Assembly: GCA_964577295.1 (NCBI GenBank)
Contig: CAZNYN010000042.1
Span: 1-17,366, forward strand
Source of the DNA: CAZNYN01 sp964577295
Lineage (GTDB): Bacteria > Synergistota > Synergistia > Synergistales > Synergistaceae
Direction of reading: 5' to 3'
DNA: 17,366 nucleotides
This document shows, piece by piece, positions 1 to 6,403 of this stretch; the stretch's first letter is position 1; the number at the start of each line of letters is the position of its first letter. Position numbers and translations under genes: made by a program. The notes beneath the pieces were generated by a model, which was given only the letters and a program-made list of their open reading frames with translations, was not told the origin of the DNA and searched no databases.

Positions 1-156
1 TACGGCGGAACCGGCGGGCACATTTCAAGCGCGGACTTTACCCTCACAGTCAAAGCGCCATACGGCGGAAGCGGCGGATGCAGCACGGGACTCGCATCAC
101 TTTCTCTCCTAGCTGTGGCTCTTCTGCCTTTTGCGGCAAAGAAAAGAAAAAAGTAA
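1..156 (+). CDS. 3' end of a surface protein with a Synerg-CTERM-type sorting signal
   Basis: Frame 1 is open from the window edge to a TAA at 154-156, giving the last 51 residues of a larger protein. The visible part is Gly/Ser-rich (YGG and GGSGG segments). It then shows the order Gly-Gly-Cys-Ser-Thr-Gly, a hydrophobic stretch of about 17 residues (LASLSLLAVALLPFAA) and a basic end (KKRKK). That order (GGC motif, one helix, Lys/Arg tail) matches the Synerg-CTERM putative protein-sorting domain known from Synergistota, so the protein is probably exported and processed or anchored through this tail. The repetitive region before it looks like part of an adhesin-like or Ig-like surface protein, but the body lies outside the window and the function cannot be read. 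No terminator directly follows; the nearest is the hairpin at 341-374. Confidence 0.75.
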   Translation, partial: YGGTGGHISSADFTLTVKAPYGGSGGCSTGLASLSLLAVALLPFAAKKRKK

Positions 157-340
157 TAGACACGAACTCTAGGAAGGTCTGGGCTGACCTGCGGAAGAAA
201 TAGCCGTACGATGCCATGGGTGTGTAGCTTTCGGCTGTACATTGTTAGGCGGAGCGGGGGCAGGTTTACAGGGATTAGGTCGGGTGAATTTGCTTCTGTC
301 TTTTATGGCGAAATTTTTGCCGTGAGTGCGCAGAATATGA

Positions 341-374
341 AAATAGAAGCCCTGATTTTTCAGGGCTTCTATTT
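341..374. terminator. Bidirectional Rho-independent terminator
   Basis: A perfect 15-bp inverted repeat (341-355 with 360-374, TTTT loop) has a core of AGCCCTGA/TCAGGGCT. Each arm ends in an A/T-rich tract, so a short U-run follows the hairpin on either strand. It lies between the convergent surface-protein gene (plus) and the HdeD-like gene (minus, ending at 395) and probably terminates both. The 184 bp between 157 and 340 show no gene. Confidence 0.8.
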
Positions 375-394
375 GTTGTATTGATTTTGTGATT

Positions 395-955
395 TTACAG
401 TTTTTTGCACTCTTCGGAACAGCCTCTGCCGAGCAGTATCAGGCTTATTCCGCTGAAGGTGAGGTTGATTCCGAGTATTATTCCTATCATTGATGCGCCG
501 GTGAAGAAGTTCTTCCACATCATTACGGCAAGCAGTATACTCAAAAGTCCGGATATCAGCATCCAGAGCGAACCGCCTATTGTTCTGAGGCGGAAATACT
601 CAAAGACCTTCGCCGCTCCGTCCACGGCAAAATATGCGGAGAGTATCATAGATAGAGTCATCACTCCAGCAAGAGGATTGAAGAGGAATATTACTCCTGC
701 CGCAAAGGATATTACAGCCATAAATATCTGCTGCCAAGGCTTTGCTCCGTCTGAAAAACCCCTTAACGCTCCGAACGCCTGGCATAATCCTACTCCCAAA
801 AGCAGACCTCCGACCATTGTCTCTATAGCAAAAGAGGCAAGGAGGGGCATAGAGAGCGAGAGAAAGCCGATGAAGAGCATTATTCCGCCTATAGTGTAAA
901 AACGTTTTTTGCTTTTAAGCAATACTTCTTTGCTGAAGCCGTTTGAAAAAAACAT
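395..955 (-). CDS. HdeD/DUF308 family membrane protein
   Basis: 186 residues, strongly hydrophobic, with about six predicted membrane helices in three hairpins (about 21-60, 75-112 and 128-176) joined by short basic loops such as FRLRT. Length and the repeating pattern of paired helices with Gly- and Phe-rich segments match the DUF308/HdeD family. Escherichia coli HdeD is linked to acid resistance; for most homologues the biochemical role is unknown. The C-terminus is short and hydrophilic with two Cys (CSEECKKL). The ATG at 955 has a GGAGG about 7 bases upstream, supporting this start. It lies 23 bp downstream of the small UGA-containing frame at 979-1098 on the same strand, so the two are probably co-transcribed. 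Transcription likely stops at the 341-374 hairpin. Family assignment is fairly secure; a stress role is only inferred. Confidence 0.85.
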   Translation of the reverse strand: MFFSNGFSKEVLLKSKKRFYTIGGIMLFIGFLSLSMPLLASFAIETMVGGLLLGVGLCQAFGALRGFSDGAKPWQQIFMAVISFAAGVIFLFNPLAGVMTLSMILSAYFAVDGAAKVFEYFRLRTIGGSLWMLISGLLSILLAVMMWKNFFTGASMIGIILGINLTFSGISLILLGRGCSEECKKL

Positions 956-978
956 AGAAATCCTCCGTTCTGAATATT

Positions 979-1098
979 TTACTTACGAAGCAGAGCTGAT
1001 ATCTTTTCCTTGGCCCAAGGTATAATTGCGGCAACTGCCGCAAACGGCAATATCAAAAGTCAGGGCGGGCATCCTCCGGGACGTCGTTTAAATTCCAC
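979..1098 (-). CDS. Candidate small membrane selenoprotein (CPPU) read through an in-frame TGA
   Basis: A GTG at 1096-1098 is preceded by GGAG at 1108-1111 (9-base spacing). It opens a frame reading VEFKRRPGGCPP, then TGA at 1060-1062, then LLILPFAAVAAIIPW and AKEKISALLRK, ending in TAA at 979-981. If TGA is read as selenocysteine the product has 39 residues: a basic N-terminus, a CPPU motif equivalent to the redox CxxC/CxxU, one membrane helix and a basic tail. The part after TGA looks like a real membrane segment with its positive end, unlike random read-through. A stem-loop after the TGA (separate entry) has roughly SECIS-like spacing. TGA is a normal stop elsewhere here (for example bioB, bioD and the first MATE gene), so general recoding is unlikely. 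Alternatives are a nonsense-mutated gene (CPPC or CPPW originally), a base error, or a chance frame. The HdeD-like gene follows after 23 bp. I do not recognise the family. Confidence 0.45.
1026..1043 (-). promoter_or_regulatory. SECIS-like stem-loop downstream of the in-frame TGA
   Basis: On the minus strand TTGCGGC and GCCGCAA pair in a perfect 7-bp stem around the loop AGTT. The loop begins 23 nt after the TGA, inside the roughly 16-37 nt window described for bacterial SECIS elements, and has a G among its first two loop bases, as those elements usually do. A competing smaller hairpin (TGCCG/CGGCA) can form closer to the TGA. Bacterial SECIS elements are poorly conserved, so this is compatible with, not proof of, selenocysteine insertion. 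Confidence 0.3.
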
Positions 1099-1120
1099 TG
1101 CTATCAACTCCAGATGTTCA

Positions 1121-1153
1121 ATTTTACAATCATTATAGATTAGACTGTAAAAT
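1121..1153 (-). promoter_or_regulatory. Inverted repeat surrounding a -10 box, upstream of the small ORF and HdeD-like gene
   Basis: An 8-bp perfect inverted repeat, ATTTTACA (1121-1128) and TGTAAAAT (1146-1153), is separated by 17 bp. On the minus strand a consensus TATAAT lies inside the spacer at 1132-1137, with no good -35 box. A protein bound to this dyad would cover the promoter, so it looks like an operator for the two-gene unit ending at 395. The regulator is not identified. Confidence 0.4.
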
Positions 1154-1201
1154 AAGACACGGTATTAATGCTCATGTTGCTCTTATAATTTGACACGGAG
1201 T

Positions 1202-2269
1202 TTATTTATAGGAGTATTCCTTGGCGTTTTCTTCTCCCTTTATAACTCTGAGAGCTCCTTCAGCCAATGCCGCAAGCTCGTCCTCTCCGGGGAAAACTTC
1301 TATTCTGCCTATAAATCGGACTTTTTTGCTTATCATCTCCACAAATCTCTCCGAGTGAGCCATTCCGCCTGTAAAGACTATAGCGTCAACCTCTCCGTCA
1401 AGAACTGCGGCGAACTCTCCTATGCCTTTAGCTATCTGATAGACGAAAGCATCCATGACAATTTTTGCTTTTGGGTCGCTCTCTGCCATTTTAAAGGCTT
1501 CTCTCAAATCTCTTGTCCCGAGATATGAGACGAGCCCCCAGCCGGACAAAAGTTTTGCGCGGAGCTCTTCTCCGGTGTATTTTCCGCTGAAGCAGAGCTC
1601 AATAAGACCGTCGGGCGGCAGCCCTCCCGCTCTTTCGGGCGACATTGGCCCGTCTGACTTTGCTCCGCTTACGTCCGTCATTTTGCCGTATCGGTGTACA
1701 GCCAAAGTGACTCCGCTTCCCAAGTGGGCGACAATAAGGCGGCACTCCTCGTACTTTTTGCCGAGCTTTGCCGCAGCTCTGCGTGCAACTGCCTTGTGGT
1801 TCAGAGCGTGTACAAGGCTCACTCTTTCTATTTCCGGAGCTCCCGATATTCTGGCTTCGTCGGAAAGTTCATCGACAGATACAGGGTCGACTATATAAGC
1901 TCCGCAGTGGGAGAGTTTTGCAAAATGCTCCGCAATGAAAGCCCCCAGGTTTGAAGCGTGTTCGCCGCGAGGTGCTTTTTTCAGGTAGTCCTTCATCTCT
2001 TCGCCTACGATGTATGTTCCGCTCGGTATCGGAGCGAGAAGGCCGCCTCTGCCTACGGACGCGTCAAAGGAGGATGGATCTATTCCCTCTTCGGTCAGAG
2101 TTTTTGTTATTGTCTCCACTCGTGCGTCCAACTGATCTGTGACTTTTTTGAAGGATTTTCTCTCTTCGTCCCCGAATGGAATGTTCTTTTCAAAAAATTT
2201 TTCCCTATCGTTGAAGCATGCTATCTTTGTCGATGTGGAGCCGGGATTTACCGCCAGTATCAAAGCCAT
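1202..2269 (-). CDS. buk: Butyrate kinase
   Basis: 355 residues, the usual length for butyrate kinase of the acetokinase (ASKHA) superfamily. The enzyme converts butyryl phosphate and ADP to butyrate and ATP in the cytoplasm. Visible family marks are the N-terminal phosphate-1 loop (AVNPGSTSTKIA, residues about 6-17), GRGGLLAPIPSG (about 69-80) and HALNHKAVARRAA (about 153-165). Also present are the phosphate-2 segment VAHLGSGVTLAVH and the adenosine segment VFTGGMAHS near 300. The start is supported by GGAGG inside the end of ptb; the ptb stop TAG directly abuts this ATG, so translation is coupled. In amino-acid fermenters the same enzyme may act on isobutyryl or isovaleryl phosphate from branched-chain amino acids; substrate preference cannot be read from sequence. 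No clear terminator follows before the upstream region of the next minus-strand unit. Confidence 0.95.
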   Translation of the reverse strand: MALILAVNPGSTSTKIACFNDREKFFEKNIPFGDEERKSFKKVTDQLDARVETITKTLTEEGIDPSSFDASVGRGGLLAPIPSGTYIVGEEMKDYLKKAPRGEHASNLGAFIAEHFAKLSHCGAYIVDPVSVDELSDEARISGAPEIERVSLVHALNHKAVARRAAAKLGKKYEECRLIVAHLGSGVTLAVHRYGKMTDVSGAKSDGPMSPERAGGLPPDGLIELCFSGKYTGEELRAKLLSGWGLVSYLGTRDLREAFKMAESDPKAKIVMDAFVYQIAKGIGEFAAVLDGEVDAIVFTGGMAHSERFVEMISKKVRFIGRIEVFPGEDELAALAEGALRVIKGEENAKEYSYK

Positions 2270-3184
2270 CTATTTTATTCCTCCGGATACTATACATGCC
2301 ATTGCTATGCTCATGAACTTCGCTTCGGGCGAATCGGAGCGCGAGACTACTATTATCGGAACTTTTGCTCCTATGACAAGGCCCGCCAATTGAGCGTGGC
2401 AGTAGTGGACAAGTGTCTTGCAGTGCACGTTTCCGCACTCGATATTCGGAACGAGAGTGAGGTCTACTTTGCCGGCAATAACGCTTTTAATCCCCTTATG
2501 CTCAGCTGCCTTCTGCGAAGCGACCACATCGATTGCCATAGGCCCTTCAACCGTGCATGTGCAGGGCAAGTCGTCAAACTCTCCGTCTCTCCACGCCTGA
2601 GCAAGAGCCGCTGCGTCAACAGTGGAGGGAACATTGGGGTCTACTCTCTCATTTGCGGCTATGCAGGCTACATTGACATGCTCATATCCGAGAGCGTGGA
2701 TTGCTTCAAGGGAGTTTCTCAAAATTTTCTTTTTTTGCTCTAGGTCGGGAGCTACTATGAAGCCGGAATCGGCGCAGAAGGAGAGATGATTCTCTCCCGG
2801 TATCTCCATTATCGAGATATGGCTCAGCATGCGCCCCGTCCTCAGTCCGTTCTCCCTATTCAGGACAGCTTTCAGAAAATCCGCAGTGTTGACGAGACCT
2901 TTTAACAGAACATTGCCCTGTCCGGAATTTATCATAGTTACGGCTTTTTCGGATGCTTCTATTGGGTCTTTCGCATCTATGATATCAATTTTATCTGATA
3001 TCCCGGCACTTTCGGCAGCGGCTCTTATGACATCTCCGTTGCCTACAAGAGCGGCATGGCCCAGTCCGCGTCCTATAGCCAGACGGACTGCCTCGACACT
3101 CTCTGCGTCTGCCGCAGCCACAACAAGGCTGCTCTTTGCAAGACATGCGCAGTTGTCCATTATCTCTATGAATCTTTTATACAT
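2270..3184 (-). CDS. ptb: Phosphate butyryltransferase (phosphotransbutyrylase)
   Basis: 304 residues, matching the PTA/PTB family. It exchanges the CoA of butyryl-CoA (or a branched acyl-CoA) for phosphate, producing the acyl phosphate used by the adjacent butyrate kinase; together they make ATP by substrate-level phosphorylation. Family signatures include the N-terminal Rossmann-like segment (AVRLAIGRGLGHAALVGN, about 32-49), LLKGLVNTADFLKAVLN (about 93-109) and the C-terminal GAKVPIIVVSRSDSPEAKF (about 271-289). The start at 3184 has GGGAGGG just upstream. A TATAAT-like box lies on the minus strand at 3262-3267, about 80 bp upstream, without a convincing -35. Gene order ptb-buk with zero spacing is that of classical butyrate producers. 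Family confidence is high; acyl preference is uncertain. Confidence 0.94.
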   Translation of the reverse strand: MYKRFIEIMDNCACLAKSSLVVAAADAESVEAVRLAIGRGLGHAALVGNGDVIRAAAESAGISDKIDIIDAKDPIEASEKAVTMINSGQGNVLLKGLVNTADFLKAVLNRENGLRTGRMLSHISIMEIPGENHLSFCADSGFIVAPDLEQKKKILRNSLEAIHALGYEHVNVACIAANERVDPNVPSTVDAAALAQAWRDGEFDDLPCTCTVEGPMAIDVVASQKAAEHKGIKSVIAGKVDLTLVPNIECGNVHCKTLVHYCHAQLAGLVIGAKVPIIVVSRSDSPEAKFMSIAMACIVSGGIK

Positions 3185-3648
3185 GTCAATCCCTCCCGAC
3201 TCTTTTGTACATTAAATTGATTTCACCCCCTCACAGAGGAGGCAAAAGGAATTATGTACTAATTATAAATCGAAAAAGGGCGCTGCACATTTGTGATTTT
3301 AAGGATATCGTAAAATTTTTCAAAAATTGAGTAAGTTCTGCCTGTGGAAGGAGAGGCTTTCTGCCCTTTGTCCTTGAGCCTTTCAGACGGACAGCCGCCA
3401 TGATGACCTCACTCCTATGGCAATTTTACATTCAATATTGCAGCATAACGTCAGTAATCACGGGATTGTCATGTAGTTTCACTATATGTTCGAAATGACA
3501 GTCGCTGAGCTTATTAATTTTATGAATAGTCTGTAAAAAAGCTTCTTTAGAATAATAAAATTTATAAAAATACTTTTTTCTGTATTCGCAGATGCTTTTT
3601 TTGTCGTATAATAAAAAATATGCGTTTGTAAAAAGGAGTCTTTGTTTT
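3185..3648. other. Intergenic region between divergent ptb and MATE genes
   Basis: 464 bp. It holds a ptb -10-like box (minus, 3262-3267) and a plus-strand promoter for the MATE genes (3585-3612). On the minus strand, 3252-3401 is a 49-codon frame starting ATG with GGAG upstream; its product is basic (MAAVRLKGSRTKGRKP...) and unrecognised. A longer AT-rich minus frame at 3432-3665 covers the MATE promoter, has atypical composition and is not credible as a gene. The stretch 3430-3620 is clearly more AT-rich than its neighbours. It could be regulatory DNA or the eroded remnant of an inserted element. Confidence 0.4.
3585..3612 (+). promoter_or_regulatory. Likely promoter of the MATE gene pair
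   Basis: A consensus TATAAT at 3607-3612 is preceded by TTCGCA (3585-3590; four of six to TTGACA) with a 16-bp spacer. Transcription would start near 3619, which rules out the in-frame ATG at 3592 and supports the downstream start at 3649. Confidence 0.5.
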
Positions 3649-5013
3649 ATGAAAATGAGCAACACCGAAGCACTGGAGAAAGAATCGACGGGCCGCCTGC
3701 TTATAAGGCTCTCTGCTCCGGCAATGGTCGGAATGTTTTTGATTTCACTGTATAACGCGGTGGACGCCTTTTTTGTTGGCAGAGGCGTCGGCCCTATGGG
3801 TATAGCCGCGGTATTTATATCTTTTCCCGCGACTCTCGTTGTGATGGCCGTAGCTCAGACCTTTGGGGTCGGAGGCGCTTCCGTTGTTTCGCGCAGGCTC
3901 GGAGAGAAGAGGCGCGATGTTGCCGAGAGCACTTTGGGAACGATGCTCTCGGTTGGAGGAATATGCGGCGTTGTAATGGGAGTTTTGCTGATGATAGGCA
4001 CAAAAAGCCTGATTAGGTTTTTAGGCGGCTCCGAGGATATGCTGCCTATGGCTTCGTCGTATGCCTATGTAATATTTGCAGGCACTCCCTTTTTTACTCT
4101 AATGATGATTATGAACAACCTTGTTCGCGGAGAGGGAAATACGAAGCTTTCAATGTGGAGCATGGCTATATCCTCTGTTTCCAACATTATCTTAGACGCT
4201 CTCTTTATCTTTGTATTTCGCTGGGGACTGGCAGGCGCGGCATGGGCCACTGTCATATCTCAGGTTTTAGCGGTAGTCTGGCTTCTTTCGTATTATACAG
4301 GAGGGCGAAGCGCCGTATCTCTGCGCAGAAAGTATCTGCGCCCATCTATGCCCGTTCTTATAGAAAGCGTAAAAGTGGGCTCTTCTGCATTTGTGCGCCA
4401 AGTCGGAATAGCCCTCTCGTGGGGAGTGCTTAACAAAATTTTTGCAGGCACAGGCGGAGACATGGCCGTAGCCTCGTCCGGAGTGGTACAGAGAATGCTT
4501 GCCATTGTAGTAATGCCTATCATAGGCATGGGGCATGGACTTCTCCCCATAGTCGGCTACAACTACGGAGCGAGACGCTATGACAGAGTTATCGATGTGA
4601 TGAGGAAGTCAAACTATATATCCACGATATTCTGCGCCGTTTCGGCTTTGATATTGTTTGCATTTCCCGGCGAGATACTTGGATTCTTCTCCGATGATCC
4701 GAATATGCTCGCTATGGGAGTACCTGGCGCAAGGCTTGCAGCTTTGGGAATGGTGACTGGTGGAAGCCAGGTAATGATATCGGCATTTTACCAGGGGACG
4801 GGAAAAGGAGCACTCTCCTTCTTCCTCTCCATGCTGCGCCCCCTTATACTTCATCCGCCTCTGGCAGTTGTTTTGGGAGGAGCTTTCGGACTTATGGGAG
4901 CTTGGGCATCTTTTCCGGTCGCGGATTTATGCACTATTATAATTACGTACTTTATATACCGCCGCGGAAGAGCCGTGATGCTGGGTGTTTCCAAAGTTAG
5001 AGGCCGCATATGA
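3649..5013 (+). CDS. MATE family efflux transporter (first of tandem pair)
   Basis: 454 residues with about 12 predicted membrane helices in two halves, the size and layout of MATE (MatE domain) Na+- or H+-coupled multidrug exporters of the inner membrane. The N-terminal half shows the usual pattern RLSAPAMVGMFLISLYNAVDAFFVGRGVG split over helix 1 and its loop, then GVGGASVVSRRLGEKRRD after helix 2. The second half contains GMGHGLLPIVGYNYGARRYDR (about residues 300-320), the equivalent conserved segment. The start chosen has AAGGAG at 3633-3638, 10 bases before the ATG; a more distal in-frame ATG at 3592 lies inside the promoter. Its TGA overlaps the ATG of the next gene in ATGA. The substrate is not predictable; dyes, cationic drugs or metabolites are typical for the family. 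Confidence 0.92.
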   Translation: MKMSNTEALEKESTGRLLIRLSAPAMVGMFLISLYNAVDAFFVGRGVGPMGIAAVFISFPATLVVMAVAQTFGVGGASVVSRRLGEKRRDVAESTLGTMLSVGGICGVVMGVLLMIGTKSLIRFLGGSEDMLPMASSYAYVIFAGTPFFTLMMIMNNLVRGEGNTKLSMWSMAISSVSNIILDALFIFVFRWGLAGAAWATVISQVLAVVWLLSYYTGGRSAVSLRRKYLRPSMPVLIESVKVGSSAFVRQVGIALSWGVLNKIFAGTGGDMAVASSGVVQRMLAIVVMPIIGMGHGLLPIVGYNYGARRYDRVIDVMRKSNYISTIFCAVSALILFAFPGEILGFFSDDPNMLAMGVPGARLAALGMVTGGSQVMISAFYQGTGKGALSFFLSMLRPLILHPPLAVVLGGAFGLMGAWASFPVADLCTIIITYFIYRRGRAVMLGVSKVRGRI

Positions 5014-6398
5014 GGTTTCTGAAAAAACTGCGCCGCATGGTCTTTCTTAAAGGAGATCCCGATTTAGGAAGAGGCCCCGTGCTGGCGACTCTTACAAAAC
5101 TGGCACTGCCCTCGATTGCAATGGTGCTCTTTCATACCTCCTTCAACCTCGTGGATACGATATTCATATCGTGGCTCGGAGAGAGCAGCATGGTTGCAGT
5201 CTCATACACCTTTCCCGTGCAGATAGGAGTCTTTGCCGTTCTGGAAGGTGTCGGCAACGGTATAACGGCTCTTGTGGGAAGAAGGCTAGGCGAGGGCAAT
5301 TTAGAGGAGGCGCGCCGAACGGCTGTTGCGGGAATCTCCTTTGCTTACCTGCTCTGTTTGCTCTGGATTCCATTTCTCTTCCCTTATACGTCAAATATGT
5401 TCTTCTCCGCTCTGGGAGCGACAGACCCCGAGACACTGCACCAAGCGTGGCTTTACAATGTCTGGATTCCTCCGATGCTTGTCCTTATAAGCTTCTCTTT
5501 CGTCACGAACTCTGTATTCCGCTGTCAGGGAAACACGATTGTTCCCCTATATTTCTTTCTCATAGCAAACGGCCTGAATTTTATCTTAGACCCTATATTC
5601 ATGTTTGTATTTAACTGGGGTATTACCGGAGCCGCAGCAGCTACAATGACCGGCAGGCTTGTCGGAACAGTCTACCTTGTCAGGAAGCTTCGCACCGACA
5701 GCAAGATACATGTTCCTCTCATTCCGAGTTTCTCATTTTCAATGATTCCCCTTTGGAAGAGGATAACGGCCATAGGTCTTCCGGTAACTCTTTCCACGGG
5801 AAGCGTGGCTCTCGGCATGGGAAGCGTCAATAAAATTTTGGGTGCAGCTTATGGTCCTCACGCAGTAGCGGCGTGGATGATAGCTCTCAGAGTAGAGGAC
5901 TTGGCTTTTAACACACTCATGGGAATCAACGATGCTCTCGTTCCTTTTCTTGCCTTTAACTATGGCAAGCGCGACCTCTCACGCATAAAAAAAGGAATAT
6001 CCTCCTCCTTTATTATTGCCGCAGCAATAACCGGAATTTCCGGGGTGCTTGTGTGTATCTTCCCCCAGCCGATAATAGCCCTCTTCCGCCCGACAAAAGA
6101 AGTTGCAGACATTGCAGTATATGCCATAAGAGTATCGATATACGGATATCCGATGGTTATATACAGCGTGATATACAACTCGCTCTTTATCGCGACGGGG
6201 CGTTCCGAGTACGGACTCGCCACTCAGCTTGTGCGTTCCGTCATTCTGCGTGTCCCAGCGGCATATTTCCTATCCATGTATGTGTCGCTGAACCTTATAT
6301 GGTGGTTCCAGCCTATAGCCTTTGTAGGAGCTACCGTCGTTACGATGGTCTGTTCATGGGTGCTTATGAAAAAGATAAAAAAAGAAGTTGCATTGTAA
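5010..6398 (+). CDS. MATE family efflux transporter (second of tandem pair)
   Basis: 462 residues, again about 12 membrane helices in two MatE halves. Conserved segments include LALPSIAMVLFHTSFNLVD followed by TIFISWLG in helix 1, GVGNGITALVGRRLGEGNLEEAR, and near residue 310 GINDALVPFLAFNYGKRDLSR. It overlaps the previous gene by four bases (ATGA), so both are translated from one mRNA by coupling. A downstream ATG at 5037 lacks a ribosome site, so 5010 is kept. It is clearly a diverged paralogue rather than a recent copy of the first gene: aligned helices share pattern but few identical residues. It converges on bioA with only 5 bp between stops and no hairpin there. Whether the two act separately or as a pair is unknown. 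Confidence 0.92.
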   Translation: MRFLKKLRRMVFLKGDPDLGRGPVLATLTKLALPSIAMVLFHTSFNLVDTIFISWLGESSMVAVSYTFPVQIGVFAVLEGVGNGITALVGRRLGEGNLEEARRTAVAGISFAYLLCLLWIPFLFPYTSNMFFSALGATDPETLHQAWLYNVWIPPMLVLISFSFVTNSVFRCQGNTIVPLYFFLIANGLNFILDPIFMFVFNWGITGAAAATMTGRLVGTVYLVRKLRTDSKIHVPLIPSFSFSMIPLWKRITAIGLPVTLSTGSVALGMGSVNKILGAAYGPHAVAAWMIALRVEDLAFNTLMGINDALVPFLAFNYGKRDLSRIKKGISSSFIIAAAITGISGVLVCIFPQPIIALFRPTKEVADIAVYAIRVSIYGYPMVIYSVIYNSLFIATGRSEYGLATQLVRSVILRVPAAYFLSMYVSLNLIWWFQPIAFVGATVVTMVCSWVLMKKIKKEVAL

Positions 6399-6403
6399 AA
6401 TAT

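Noticed and set aside
265..278. Sequence TTTACAGGGATTAG resembling TTTACAGAGATTAG near 17163
   Set aside because: Only about 13 of 14 bases match, with no further similarity around; two copies in this window are too little to call a repeat family or attachment site.
405..899. 164-codon plus-strand frame opposite the HdeD-like gene
   Set aside because: It is the antisense shadow of the membrane protein: no ribosome site, Ser/Pro/Lys-rich translation with no domain, and it overlaps a well-supported gene fully.
1958..2743. 261-codon plus-strand frame across buk and ptb
   Set aside because: Long open antisense frame caused by the codon bias of the real genes; the translation is rich in Cys, Tyr and Ser, and buk and ptb are certain.
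3432..3665. 77-codon AT-rich minus frame between ptb and the MATE genes
   Set aside because: It starts inside the MATE gene and covers the MATE promoter, has no ribosome site, and its Lys/Tyr/Phe-rich content follows from AT-rich DNA.
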